A stretch of DNA of 64,000 nt from the NCBI RefSeq assembly GCF_014773265.1, contig NZ_JACWMY010000021.1, positions 1 through 64,000 on the forward strand, written 5' to 3'. The notes under the pieces were generated by a model. That model was given only the letters and a program-made list of their open reading frames with translations. It had not been told where the DNA came from and ran no database searches. This document shows positions 16,263 through 26,020 of this stretch, piece by piece; the stretch's first letter is position 1, and each line of letters starts with the position of its first letter. A program made the position numbers and the translations under genes. Source of the stretch: Mucilaginibacter pankratovii (GTDB lineage: Bacteria > Bacteroidota > Bacteroidia > Sphingobacteriales > Sphingobacteriaceae).

Positions 16263-18020
16263 TCAGATCCAGTTTGTTAAAGTGATGAGTATAGTGGTTT
16301 GGCCCGGCCTGGAAGTAATATTCAATTCAGCAGGCTGATGTTTGTAGATCTGATTAAGCAAACTAATCCTTTCCTGGCTGAGCTTCAACCCAAAAGAACC
16401 TTCTGACCGGATCTTATGGGTATCAAATCCTTTGCCGTTGTCCTCCACCGAAAGGATAAGATCATATCCCTTAGTAAAAACGTGCAACCGGATCAAACCG
16501 GCCTTTTTTAAGGTAGCAATACCGTGTTTCACCGAGTTTTCGATAAAGGGCTGGATTATCATTGCCGGGATATCAATATTGGTTTGACTGAGCGCAGGAT
16601 CAACTGTTATTTGATAGGCAAAACCGAAACGCAGCTGCTCCATTTGCAGGTAATCATCTGCAATGATCAGTTCTTCTTCCAGGCTGATCAGCTCTTGTAC
16701 TGTACTATTTAGAACTTTACGGGTAAGCCCGGCAAATTTGGAGAGGTAAAGATTAGCCTGCAGCAGTTCATTTTTGTTGACCAGGTTTTGAATAGAACTT
16801 AGCGCGTTGAACATAAAATGCGGGTTCAATTGTGAACGGAGGGATCTCAGCTTTAATTGCGTGGCGGCCTCTTGCTGTTGTGTGCGCTGCAATATGCGTT
16901 TGCTATACAACAAGTAGATCACAAACACGACGGCCATACCACCACAAACCAATAAAAACAGTTTTAAAGTTAGCTTTTTTGCCAGCAGAGGTGGCGGCAA
17001 TACCTCAAAGGGGATACGCAACATATCCCCCTCCTTCCAAAGGACCCTCCGCTCTTGTTTTTTGATGATCAGTTCATAATGACCGGCGGCGGTAAACGCA
17101 GATCTGTCGAGCTGGAAGAAACCATACCGGTCTACAAAACCAAGCCATTCAGAGGTATCTTTCCGGCCATTGATCGTTTTGATCAGATAGGCTGAGTGTA
17201 ATAATGTTTCCTGCCTTTTTAACTGTAAGATGATCCGGGCAACACTATCCGCGTAAAAATGCAGGTCAATAGGGATACCTGACCGGTCAAATCTGGTGGC
17301 ATAGCCACGATTGAGTTGAGATCGGCCCAGATTAAAATAAGCAGCAGGCGTACTTAACCTTATCTCGGCTAATACCGGTTTGAAACTCCTGCGCCAATCC
17401 AGGATCAGGCCTTCGCGGATACTGTAATTCTTGATGTTGACAACCTCCACCACCAACCGACTGCCCGGCGCTTTAAATTTGCCGATAAAACCATAAGGCT
17501 GCCTGGCGCCATAACCTTGTGCTAACCTGGGTATGAACGACCAGGGCACTACCTCGGTACTGTCATTGACGATCACGTGATATCGATAATCCCGTATATT
17601 CCCGGCGTTAATCCCCATCGCGATCAGTATAGCTTCGGAACTGTCGGCTATGACAAAAGTTTGATAGTCCTTGGATAGTGATTGAACCGAATTAGCGTAA
17701 TATTGGGTAAGCTTTGGGTTAAGCTTAACACCAAGGAGGATAGGACTTATAGGTGTAAATACGACTTTCTTGTTTTTCTTAAACTTATCAAATACCTGGT
17801 AAATATGCTTGTCACTAACAGTAATATATACCGGTTCGGTGACCATGGTCTTCAGGTCGGTCATCAGCGTTTCGAACTGAAAATTGTTTCCAAAGGGTAG
17901 ATCGACCTCCTTTTGTGCGAAAAGCTTAAGGTTGATCATTTGCATAAGTACCAATAACAAAGCCCCCCGGTATATTAGGGCCATATGGTAATTCTGCAAA
18001 CACTTAGTTCTTAAAAGCAT
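16263..18020 (-). CDS. LytS-type sensor histidine kinase
   Basis: This is a 585-residue protein. Translation may begin at the ATG at 17984 (MALIYRGALLLVL), giving a cleaner signal peptide ending LFAQ. A periplasmic beta-rich sensor region (about 40-350) is followed by one transmembrane helix (about 356-378). The His_kinase domain has QLNPHFMFNALSS (His401), and the ATPase has IENSVKHG and DNGKGF. The NPHFxFN motif is characteristic of LytS/YpdA kinases rather than classical HisKA. The ligand is unknown. The gene overlaps nothing and leads a three-gene leftward unit with the LytTR regulator and the TlpA-like protein. Confidence 0.92.
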   Translation of the reverse strand: MLLRTKCLQNYHMALIYRGALLLVLMQMINLKLFAQKEVDLPFGNNFQFETLMTDLKTMVTEPVYITVSDKHIYQVFDKFKKNKKVVFTPISPILLGVKLNPKLTQYYANSVQSLSKDYQTFVIADSSEAILIAMGINAGNIRDYRYHVIVNDSTEVVPWSFIPRLAQGYGARQPYGFIGKFKAPGSRLVVEVVNIKNYSIREGLILDWRRSFKPVLAEIRLSTPAAYFNLGRSQLNRGYATRFDRSGIPIDLHFYADSVARIILQLKRQETLLHSAYLIKTINGRKDTSEWLGFVDRYGFFQLDRSAFTAAGHYELIIKKQERRVLWKEGDMLRIPFEVLPPPLLAKKLTLKLFLLVCGGMAVVFVIYLLYSKRILQRTQQQEAATQLKLRSLRSQLNPHFMFNALSSIQNLVNKNELLQANLYLSKFAGLTRKVLNSTVQELISLEEELIIADDYLQMEQLRFGFAYQITVDPALSQTNIDIPAMIIQPFIENSVKHGIATLKKAGLIRLHVFTKGYDLILSVEDNGKGFDTHKIRSEGSFGLKLSQERISLLNQIYKHQPAELNITSRPGQTTILITLTNWI

Positions 18021-18895
18021 ACCGTCTGTTGGTCTTTAGCTGAACAAACTTGCTTTAAATTTTTCAGGGAACCAATATGCAATGAGAATTCGGTAGAAGA
18101 TATTTAGGATGTGGTATATGATTCTTTTGAGGGTAAGTTTTAATGTCCAAACGGTTTTTGGGACTATCCAGAGAATGGACTCGAACCACGTATTTCATAA
18201 CACAGCTAATGAAGCCAATCTTCTCAAATCATCTATAAAATGGTTCGAGAAGTATCCATTGGGGTGCAATGATAATAACCTTGTCCCTGAGCTCCTGACT
18301 GGGCTCGAACCTAAGTATTGCTCATACCATCATAGGGAGTCGAACATCTTTTATGGTTACCTAGCACATCAATTAAAAACTTTGAGTGATCTATCAATTG
18401 TTTCAAATATTGATAAGTCAGCTGTAATTATTTACAAAAAACATTGATGGAAATCTTAAGATTAATTACTATTTTTATTCAACGATTTAGAATCACAATG
18501 TTTGCATTGCGTGATTCATAAAGTACTTGAAATTTGTTTTACATAAGATACAGATAATGAATATGTTGTGAACCGAGTTCATGACCCGTCCATTCCGCAG
18601 GAAAATCAAAGCGCTTAGAGAGATCTAAGCGCTTTTTTTGTTTCTAATATTACAATGCCAGTTCGGCGAAATTCGCCGCTTAGATTTGGCGCAGGGTAAT
18701 CTACACCCCCAATAAAAAACCGGTCTGCAAGCGGCATAAAAAGCTAATCAATAACAATCTCTTCAATCTGTTTCGTTGTATAGATAACGGCCATGTTTTC
18801 ATCATATTGCGGCTAAAAAAATATAGTTAAAAAACCGTGTTTTGATAAATTCTACCTTATATTTTTGGCTTTGTACATCCTAAAAAGCCAAAAAT
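18021..18895. other. 875-base gene-poor region with tRNA-like scraps and a terminator
   Basis: No convincing gene is seen. Minus-strand T-loop-like motifs occur at 18177-18187, 18301-18311 and 18335-18345. A strong rightward terminator (18608-18635) ends a transcript with no visible gene, and an inverted repeat sits against the next start codon (18859-18897). The rightward open frame at 18109-18447 runs across the tRNA-like scraps and is probably not real. The region may be a former tRNA locus used for insertion. Confidence 0.5.
18608..18639 (+). terminator. Strong intrinsic terminator without an obvious gene
   Basis: Arms AAAGCGCTTAGA and TCTAAGCGCTTT are perfect 12-bp complements with a GAGA loop (18608-18635), followed by TTTT. 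No coding sequence is convincing upstream on this strand. A small RNA, a lost tRNA or readthrough from elsewhere could use it. Confidence 0.8.
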
Positions 18896-18897
18896 AT
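18859..18897. promoter_or_regulatory. Perfect 14-bp inverted repeat at the rph start codon
   Basis: The left arm (18859-18872) and right arm (18884-18897) are exact complements with an 11-base loop. The right arm covers the first two bases of the proposed ATG at 18896. It could be an operator or an mRNA hairpin hiding the start. A TAnnTTTG-type promoter element (TATTTTTG) lies in the left arm. Confidence 0.6.
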
Positions 18898-21544
18898 GAT
18901 GCCGGAAAACAAACATAAAGCTTTAGAAAGCTCGCAGAACATCTATGTGGTTTCTTTAAAGGAAATCGACCGAGCATGGCTCATGGTTGCCGGTGGCAAG
19001 GGCGCTAACCTCGGCGAATTGTTTGGCATCAAAGAAATACGGGTACCCGATGGCTTTTGCGTTACCACCGAAGCGTATAAAAAAATAACCGAAAACAACC
19101 GGGAACTTAATAGCTTGCTTGATGAATTGGCGCATTTGAATGCGATCGAGCGGAAAAATATCAGCGGGATCAGCGCGAAGATCCGCGAGGCCATCGAAAT
19201 AACGCCTATTCCCGCAGGTATAGTGGATGTGATTGAAGAGCATCTCGCAAAGTTTGATGAAAATGAGGCGTTTGCCGTGCGCTCCAGTGCAACAGCGGAA
19301 GATCTGCCCACCGCATCCTTTGCGGGGCAGCAGGATACGTATTTAAACATCATCGGGAAGGCCGCTATTATCAAACATATCAGCAAATGCTGGGCATCGC
19401 TGTTTACAAATAGGGCAGTAACTTACCGCCTGCAAAACGGGTTTGATCACCGAAAAGTGCATCTGGCTGTAGTTGTTCAGCAAATGGTTTTCCCGCAGGC
19501 GGCAGGCATCCTGTTTACTGCCGACCCTGTTACCGCTAACAGGAAAATAGTATCTATCGATGCCGGCTTTGGGTTGGGTGAGGCTATGGTGTCGGGCCTG
19601 GTGAACGCCGATCTCTATAAAGTGTGCAACGGAAATATTATCGATAAGAAGATCTCCACCAAGAAACTGGCAATTTACGCCTTAAAAGGTGGCGGTACGA
19701 TAGAAGAGAAGATCGAACCCGCAAAACAGAATAGCCAGGCGCTGACGGATGAACAGATCTTGATGCTTGAACGCGTGGGCAGGAAGATAGAAGAACATTT
19801 CGGCAGTCCGCAGGATATTGAATGGTGTTTGGCCGACGATACATTTTATATCGTGCAGAGCCGCCCCATCACTACTTTATTCCCCATCCCCGAGACGAAT
19901 GACCAGGACAATCATGTTTACGTATCCGTTGGCCATCAGCAAATGATGACTGACCCGATGAAACCATTGGGATTGTCTTTTTTCCTGCTGATCACGCCGG
20001 CACCCATGCGCAAAGCCGGTGGAAGGTTATTTGTAGATGTAACGCAGTACCTGGCATCGCCAGCCAGCCGGAAATGGGTTGTGGATGCCCTGGGGAAATC
20101 CGACCCGCTGATAAAAGACGCATTAGTGACCATCATTGAGCGGCCCGATTTTATAAAACTCTTACCAGATGAAGAACAAAATCCAGCCCCAACCAATAGA
20201 GTTATGCAGCCTTCGGTTTCACAGGCAGAGATCGAAAATGAGCCGGATATTGTTGCTCACCTCATCGGCAACAGCCAAAACTCTATAGAGCTGGCCAAAC
20301 AAAACATACAAACCAAATCGGGGCCGGCGTTATTTGATTTTATCCTGGAGGACATTCCGCAGCTAAAAAAAGTGATATCCGACTCCAAAAGCCTGGCTGT
20401 CATCATGGCCGGCATGGATGCTTCATTTTGGATCAATGAAAAAATGCAGGAATGGCTGGGCGAAAAAAACGCGGCGGATGCGATCGCACAATCTGTACCC
20501 AACAATATCACATCCGAAATGGGATTGGCGCTATTGGATGTGGCGGATGTTATTCGCCCTTATCCGGGTATAGTGGCCTATTTGCAGGATGTAAAAGAGG
20601 ATGATTTTTTGGATAAACTGGTTCAATTTGATGGCGGAGAGGAAGCCCGGGACGCTATCCATGCTTATCTCGACAAATATGGCATGCGATGCAGCGGGGA
20701 AATTGATATCACCAAAACCCGCTGGAGCGAAAAACCAATTACCCTTGTCCCGACGATCCTCGGTAACATTAAAAACTTTGGGCCCGGTGCCGCCAAACTG
20801 AAATTTGACCAAGGGCTGCAGGAAGCATTTAAAAAAGAGGAAGAGCTATTACGCCGCTTAATGGAACTGCCCGATGGTGAGCAAAAAGCTGCAGAAACAA
20901 AACGAATGATAAACCTGGTGAGGAAATTTGCCGGGTACCGGGAGTACCCAAAATATAGCATGATCAGCCGCTACTTTGTTTATAAGCAGGCTTTACTAAA
21001 AGAAGCCGAACGACTTGTGCAAGCCGGGGTTATTCGTGAAAAGGAAGATATATACTATCTCACTTTCGAGGAGCTGCACGAGGTGGTACGTACCAATAAA
21101 CTCGATCAGCAAGTCATCAATAATCGGAGAGAAGATCACAAGTTATATGAAAAACTGAACCCGCCGCGCGTGATCACGTCCGACGGCGAGATCATTACGG
21201 GGAAATACAAGCGGGAAGACCTCCCGGCAGGTGCTATTGTGGGCCTGCCTGTTTCTTCGGGAGTTATTGAAGGGCGGGCACGTGTTATTTTAAGCATGGA
21301 AGATGCGGTACTGGAAGATGGCGATATATTGGTGACCACCTTTACCGACCCCAGCTGGACACCCTTATTTGTATCCATAAAAGGCCTGGTAACCGAAGTC
21401 GGCGGCCTGATGACCCATGGCGCGGTTATCGCACGCGAATATGGCTTGCCGGCAGTTGTAGGCGTAGAAAATGCCACTACTCTGATCAAAGACGGGCAGA
21501 GGATAAGAGTGAATGGGACAGACGGCTATGTTGAGATATTATAA
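18896..21544 (+). CDS. rph: Rifampicin phosphotransferase / PEP-synthase-like enzyme
   Basis: This is an 882-residue protein. The N-terminal ATP-binding domain (about 15-335) has GGKGANLGEL, AVRSSATAEDLPTASFAGQQ and DIEWCLADDTFYIVQSRPIT. The middle region (about 340-760) carries HQQMMTDPMKPLG, typical of rifamycin phosphotransferases. The C-terminal swivelling domain has GGLMTHGAVIAREYG with the catalytic His near residue 841. The three-domain order and length match Rph enzymes, which use ATP to phosphorylate the ansa chain of rifamycins to inactivate them. A PEP-synthase role is less likely because the PEP-binding domain is absent. The gene stands alone behind the 14-bp dyad, so induction is plausible. 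Two ATGs occur in tandem (18896, 18899). Confidence 0.85.
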   Translation: MMPENKHKALESSQNIYVVSLKEIDRAWLMVAGGKGANLGELFGIKEIRVPDGFCVTTEAYKKITENNRELNSLLDELAHLNAIERKNISGISAKIREAIEITPIPAGIVDVIEEHLAKFDENEAFAVRSSATAEDLPTASFAGQQDTYLNIIGKAAIIKHISKCWASLFTNRAVTYRLQNGFDHRKVHLAVVVQQMVFPQAAGILFTADPVTANRKIVSIDAGFGLGEAMVSGLVNADLYKVCNGNIIDKKISTKKLAIYALKGGGTIEEKIEPAKQNSQALTDEQILMLERVGRKIEEHFGSPQDIEWCLADDTFYIVQSRPITTLFPIPETNDQDNHVYVSVGHQQMMTDPMKPLGLSFFLLITPAPMRKAGGRLFVDVTQYLASPASRKWVVDALGKSDPLIKDALVTIIERPDFIKLLPDEEQNPAPTNRVMQPSVSQAEIENEPDIVAHLIGNSQNSIELAKQNIQTKSGPALFDFILEDIPQLKKVISDSKSLAVIMAGMDASFWINEKMQEWLGEKNAADAIAQSVPNNITSEMGLALLDVADVIRPYPGIVAYLQDVKEDDFLDKLVQFDGGEEARDAIHAYLDKYGMRCSGEIDITKTRWSEKPITLVPTILGNIKNFGPGAAKLKFDQGLQEAFKKEEELLRRLMELPDGEQKAAETKRMINLVRKFAGYREYPKYSMISRYFVYKQALLKEAERLVQAGVIREKEDIYYLTFEELHEVVRTNKLDQQVINNRREDHKLYEKLNPPRVITSDGEIITGKYKREDLPAGAIVGLPVSSGVIEGRARVILSMEDAVLEDGDILVTTFTDPSWTPLFVSIKGLVTEVGGLMTHGAVIAREYGLPAVVGVENATTLIKDGQRIRVNGTDGYVEIL

Positions 21545-21547
21545 TCA

Positions 21548-22633
21548 TCAACTATTATTAAGCTGCTTTTCTTTTTTGATCTTCCATATAAAACCGTCGA
21601 GCACGTAATGGGTAGACTGGGGCAGCGACAACAGCGGCACCAGAAGCGCGAGTGTCTGCTCATTGCTGATCTGCGGAAGGTGCGAGAACATACCGAACAC
21701 ACTGCCATGCTCTTTCCAGATCATGCCATCCCACAGGCCTTCTTCCAGGTAGGCGAAAAGGGCGAGCAGCAACACAAAAAACAGCACGCCGCCATATTTA
21801 CTAAAAGTGTACCTTAAAATGAGGCTTTGGCTGTTATTAGCTTTTTGATGCCTTTTTTTCTCAAAGATCCATATCAAAGCCATGTAGGGGATGCCATGGG
21901 AGATCACGTTAAGGGTAGTAAAGGCCAGGTCGCCGTTAAAGTATATAATGCCGAAATACCAGGATAAAAAAGTACCCGCTATGAGTAAGTTACGAGGCCG
22001 GTTAAATGCTTTGGTACGAAGGATGTAGATGCTTTCTTTAATTACATAAAGGGCGATAATTAAAAGATAAAGCACAGAACCCCAACCAAGCAACAAGGGC
22101 GAATGAAACGACAGGATATCATTCTCTACAAACCAGCTGAAGTTTCTGTTCCCCTCCAAATGCCAGTAAAACAAGGGGTAAATGGTAGCGGTGTAAATAG
22201 CGATCTTATCGATAACCCTGAACCAAAAGTTATCACCTTCCTGCCTGGAATAGAGCCGCATAAACCCATACTGCTGCCTTATAAAATGAAAAACTGCCAG
22301 TTAAGCCAGTAGCCGCCAAAAAAGCATCCCGCTATAGCTGTAAAGCAGCACCCCAACCATATAGCAAGCAATGGGCACAACTATTAAAAAAGCATTTTTT
22401 TTATATGCGCCCTGGTTAAAATAGGTGCGGTAAAGTGTGCTGTACACATGGGCAACATCAATAAAAACCACTAAGAACAACCAGTAGTAAACAGGTATGG
22501 CAGACGCGGCCTGGAACTGCGCGGGAAAGCAAATAACAAGCAATAAGCCCACAAACGGTGGCGACAGGATAAACACCCCGTCGATAACAGGCGAATGCAG
22601 CCAGGGCTGTTTATGTGTTAGCTTGTTTTCCAT
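21548..22633 (-). pseudogene. Multi-pass membrane protein gene interrupted by an in-frame TAA
   Basis: Two minus-strand frames, 22633-22301 (110 residues) and 22261-21548 (237 residues), are in the same reading frame. Only TAA at 22301-22303 and 13 sense codons (LAVFHFIRQQYGF) separate them. Joined, they give about 361 residues with eight or so hydrophobic helices (IDGVFILSPPFVGLLLVI, YYWLFLVVFIDVAHVY, LYLLIIALYVI, GGVLFFVLLLALFAYL). The whole looks like one membrane protein that acquired a nonsense change. It overlaps the FAD-oxidoreductase gene by 23 bases and is last in the polyamine-related operon. A sequencing error, or restart at the ATG at 22261, are alternatives. No family is recognised. 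Confidence 0.65.
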
Positions 22634-24293
22634 AGCTGGCTAAAACCTGGTTGGCGGCACGGATGCCCTGGTGAAACGCTTCTTCGAAAATGGATACCCC
22701 GCTAAGATCGGTATGAGCAAAAAAAAGGCTGTTATTTACGGGCTGCTGCGCCGCTTTCCTGTTTGCTCCCCAAATATAGTTTACGGCCGGGTATATCATA
22801 CCATGGCCCCAGATCCAGCATTCCACATTTCCGATGGCATCTGTAATACCCGGATGCATGTATTCCAGCTCGGGCATCATCATGTCCATCCATTGTTCGT
22901 AAGTGCGGGTATAGGCTGCTAATCGTGCCACACGCGGCTCGTGGTCGCACAGGGGGAGGTACCAGGTTAAAACCCTTTTATTGTCGGTTAGCTTAACACT
23001 TTGCTGCCCGGCATTTACATACCCTACCGATGGCGTATCGTAGGCCACGTTATCCCAGCAAAGGCCCGCGCCTTTTGCCTGTGGCAAGCTGTTAACCGTA
23101 ATATTGGCAATAAACCAGGGCGAATAATTCAGTTCGGCATAATCAACGGGTCTGGTTACGCTATCTTTAAAAAGTCTTTGATTTACAAACTGAGGGGTGG
23201 CCATTATAACGTTATCCGCCGTTATAAGGCTTGTTGTGCCTTTGGCTATATCGTAGATAGAAGCGACCACCTTACCTTGTGGGTTATGCGCGATGCTGTA
23301 ACACATATGGCCTTTTACGATATGGCTGCTTACTTCGGCGGCCAGTTTTTTGGTTAGCCAGCCATTGCCTTCGGGCCAGGTTAACACGGCGTTGGTATCG
23401 GCATTTGCCGCCTTTCCACGTCGCGAGGCGAAGTAGTGCATCCCCGCCCATGCCGATACTTTATCTATCCTCTGCCCATAATCATCCTTACAGCAATAGT
23501 TTAAATACCAGAGCAAATAAACAGAGGTAAGCTTTTGCTGATGCAGGTAATCTTTAAAAGTGATGCCATCCAAGGCGCGATACTTTTCGTCGGCCGAGCT
23601 GTCATCTATCGGGATATCAAAAGCGTATTTACCATCAGTTCCTTTTGCTTTTTTAAGTTCGTCTATCAGCGCGAAAAACTGCTTTACCTGCGCCTTATCT
23701 TCCGGCTGCAAGCCAAAATCGGGCACGATGCCCTCCTGCCACTGCCCGTTGATCAGCAGGCGCTCTTCCGGGTCGAAACACAGGTAATAATCGTTGTAAA
23801 CCGGCAGGTTGTTCTCAAAACCGGTGATTACGCCGCAATCCTGTAAAAAGCCGGTGAGCAGCGTATCCTCGTTATTGGCTATAGTGATGTAATGCGCGCC
23901 GAGCGGGTATGCCGATACGCTGTTTTTGCCCGAGTGTGAATTACCACCCACATGGTCTTCCAACTCCAGCAATTCAAAATCATCATACCCCTGTTTTTTT
24001 AACCAGCGTGCTGCCGAAAGGCCCGAGATACCACCACCAATGATAAGTGTATTTACATTTCGGGTGCCCGAGGGAGCGGGTAAGGGCAGTTTATCGCGCA
24101 GGATGTGGCCGGCTTTGGCATTGGGGCCTTTAATGCTGCCTTTTATGCTTTTATAAGCCCCGTTTGGTTTAAGCTTACGGATACAGCCACTTAATAGGAT
24201 CCCCGTTGTAACAATACCCGCTTTGAGCAGGAACGAACGGCGGCTCAGCGCGTTTACAAAGCATGCGCGTTTATAAAACGGACGACCACTCAT
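22611..24293 (-). CDS. FAD/NAD(P)-binding amine-oxidase-like protein with Tat-type lipoprotein signal
   Basis: This is a 560-residue protein. The N-terminus has a twin-arginine-like motif SRRSF (17-21), a hydrophobic stretch and a lipobox-like LLSGC (Cys37). A Rossmann dinucleotide-binding motif follows (LIIGGGISGLSAARWL, about 83-98, then LLELEDHVGGNSHSG). This is the layout of flavin amine oxidases/phytoene-desaturase relatives. Export in folded form with FAD bound is therefore likely. It overlaps the spermidine-synthase-like gene by 23 bases and belongs to the same operon. Oxidation of a polyamine or related amine is a reasonable inference from context, but the substrate is not shown by the sequence. 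Confidence 0.75.
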   Translation of the reverse strand: MSGRPFYKRACFVNALSRRSFLLKAGIVTTGILLSGCIRKLKPNGAYKSIKGSIKGPNAKAGHILRDKLPLPAPSGTRNVNTLIIGGGISGLSAARWLKKQGYDDFELLELEDHVGGNSHSGKNSVSAYPLGAHYITIANNEDTLLTGFLQDCGVITGFENNLPVYNDYYLCFDPEERLLINGQWQEGIVPDFGLQPEDKAQVKQFFALIDELKKAKGTDGKYAFDIPIDDSSADEKYRALDGITFKDYLHQQKLTSVYLLWYLNYCCKDDYGQRIDKVSAWAGMHYFASRRGKAANADTNAVLTWPEGNGWLTKKLAAEVSSHIVKGHMCYSIAHNPQGKVVASIYDIAKGTTSLITADNVIMATPQFVNQRLFKDSVTRPVDYAELNYSPWFIANITVNSLPQAKGAGLCWDNVAYDTPSVGYVNAGQQSVKLTDNKRVLTWYLPLCDHEPRVARLAAYTRTYEQWMDMMMPELEYMHPGITDAIGNVECWIWGHGMIYPAVNYIWGANRKAAQQPVNNSLFFAHTDLSGVSIFEEAFHQGIRAANQVLASYGKQANT

Positions 24294-25779
24294 CTTCGAA
24301 ATATTTTACCAGCACCTGGTTGTTTAACTTATTAACCTCTGTTTTTACTTTGGCCATATCCTTTGGGAAGTAAAACATCAGGTCGAGGCTTTCTTTGGTG
24401 ATAAAGCGCATCCCCGGTAAAAACGTTGATGGCTTTTTGTATACCGGGTTTTCTGTTGCCATAATATACCCCCATTCGCCAAATGATGGTACGTAATTAT
24501 GATAAGGGATAGTATGCAGGCCTACCGAACGCAGGGTGGTATCAACCGTCCAGAAGGATTTGGGCGCCACATACGGCGATGTTGCCTGAATAACCATAAT
24601 GCCGCCCGGCGCCAGCACACCTTTGGCCAGTTTGTAAAAGGAATTGGTGTAAAGTTTACCCACGGAATAATTTGAAGGGTCGGGGAAGTCGATCACCATA
24701 AAATCAAACTTGGTTTTATCCTGCCGCAGCCAGGTAAATGCATCGGCGTTGATCACCTTTACCTTTGGCGATAACAGCGAGTTTTTGTTGAGGCCCAGCA
24801 GCATCCGGTTTGATTTGAACAGGCCCGTCATACCTTTATCCAGGTCTACCAGGGTTATGCTCTTTATATTGGGGTATTTCAAGATCTCGCGTACCGCCAG
24901 CCCGTCGCCGCCGCCCATTACCAGCACATTGCGCGCGTTGGGCAAAGCCTGCAAACCGGGATGCACCAATGCTTCGTGGTACCGGTATTCGTCATCGGAA
25001 CTAAATTGCAGGTTGCCATTTAAAAACAAGCGCAGCACTTTGCCTTTTTTGGTAAGTATAATGCGCTGGTACGGCGTGCTTTTAGCGTAAATGATGGTAT
25101 CGGCATAGGTGAGGCTTTCCGAAAAATTGGTGATAACGCCCGCGTAAACAAAGCCCACCAAAAGGACAAGTATGCTGATAACGGCGCTTGTTTGCAGGTA
25201 TATCGCGGCTTTTATCTCCTTTTTAAAGCTTACGCAAACAATAAGCGCTACCGCCACATTGAGGATACCTACCAGGTAGGATGTTTTTACCAGCCCGAGA
25301 TACGGGATAAGCAACAAGGGGAATATGAGCGAGGCCAGTAAAGCGCCGATATAATCGAAGGTGAATACTTTTGATACCAGGTCCTTAAATTCATACCTGT
25401 CTTTCAATATGCGCATCAGTAGCGGGATCTCCAGGCCCACTAATATGCCGGTAATGCCCACCAGGCTATAAAGGATAATGCGGAACGAGGCGATGCTCTC
25501 GAACACGAGGAATAAAATGGTAGAACTGGTGCCGCCCACCAGGCCCACCAGGATCTCTAACTGGATAAACCACGAAATGATATTTTTTTCGAAGTATTTG
25601 GATACCCAGGAGCCTATCCCCATAGAGAACAGGTACACCCCAATAATGGTAGAGAACTGAGTTACCGAATCGCCTAAGAGGTAGCTGGCTAATGTGCCCG
25701 CTATAAGCTCATAGATAAGTCCGCAGGTTGCTACTACAAAAACGGAGATCAGCAGCAGCGCATGCAGTTTTTTGTTCAT
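24271..25779 (-). CDS. Membrane-embedded spermidine-synthase-like protein
   Basis: This is a 502-residue protein. Residues 1-215 contain about seven transmembrane helices (LLISVFVVATCGLIYELIAG onward). The C-terminal half is a polyamine aminopropyltransferase-type domain with VLVMGGGDGLAVREILKY (decarboxy-SAM binding), TLVDLDKG and FMVIDFPDPSN (acceptor-site acidic loop), then SFYKLAKGVLAPGGIMVIQ. This fused membrane/SpeE architecture is common in bacteria. The product may be a polyamine or another aminopropyl compound. It is encoded between DUF350 (4-base gap) and the FAD oxidoreductase (23-base overlap), and a SpeD-like gene leads the same operon. Confidence 0.85.
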   Translation of the reverse strand: MNKKLHALLLISVFVVATCGLIYELIAGTLASYLLGDSVTQFSTIIGVYLFSMGIGSWVSKYFEKNIISWFIQLEILVGLVGGTSSTILFLVFESIASFRIILYSLVGITGILVGLEIPLLMRILKDRYEFKDLVSKVFTFDYIGALLASLIFPLLLIPYLGLVKTSYLVGILNVAVALIVCVSFKKEIKAAIYLQTSAVISILVLLVGFVYAGVITNFSESLTYADTIIYAKSTPYQRIILTKKGKVLRLFLNGNLQFSSDDEYRYHEALVHPGLQALPNARNVLVMGGGDGLAVREILKYPNIKSITLVDLDKGMTGLFKSNRMLLGLNKNSLLSPKVKVINADAFTWLRQDKTKFDFMVIDFPDPSNYSVGKLYTNSFYKLAKGVLAPGGIMVIQATSPYVAPKSFWTVDTTLRSVGLHTIPYHNYVPSFGEWGYIMATENPVYKKPSTFLPGMRFITKESLDLMFYFPKDMAKVKTEVNKLNNQVLVKYFEDEWSSVL

Positions 25780-25783
25780 AAGC

Positions 25784-26008
25784 CTACCCGTGTATAGCAG
25801 AACTGATGATCAAAGCTACCGCTATCATAAACGAGGCGCAAACGATAGCCAGAGCGGTGTTGTTATTGTGTACGATCTCTTTCCATAAATTTTCGGGGGT
25901 TATCTTTTCAATTATCCAGAAAGACACCAGCAAAATAACGATACCTATTACAGAATACAATACCGAAGCGATAATGTATTTGAAGTTAATTAAATCATGT
26001 AAGCTCAT
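25784..26008 (-). CDS. DUF350 membrane protein
   Basis: This is a 74-residue protein with two hydrophobic helices (IIASVLYSVIGIVILLVSFW and AIVCASFMIAVALIISSAI) joined by a polar loop, ENLWKEIVHNNNTA. This matches the DUF350 (YjfL-like) hairpin. DUF350 proteins occur next to polyamine-type genes and membrane-stress proteins in many bacteria, but their activity is unknown. The gene lies 12 bases after the 59-residue membrane protein gene and 4 bases before the spermidine-synthase-like gene, so it is tightly coupled to the operon. Confidence 0.85.
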   Translation of the reverse strand: MSLHDLINFKYIIASVLYSVIGIVILLVSFWIIEKITPENLWKEIVHNNNTALAIVCASFMIAVALIISSAIHG

Positions 26009-26020
26009 AATGTTAATGGT

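Noticed and set aside
18109..18447. Rightward 112-codon frame
   Set aside because: It runs over tRNA-like scraps and its translation looks like read-through of non-coding DNA.
22301..22303. Programmed readthrough or selenocysteine at the internal stop
   Set aside because: The codon is TAA, not TGA, and no recoding structure is evident. A nonsense change is simpler.
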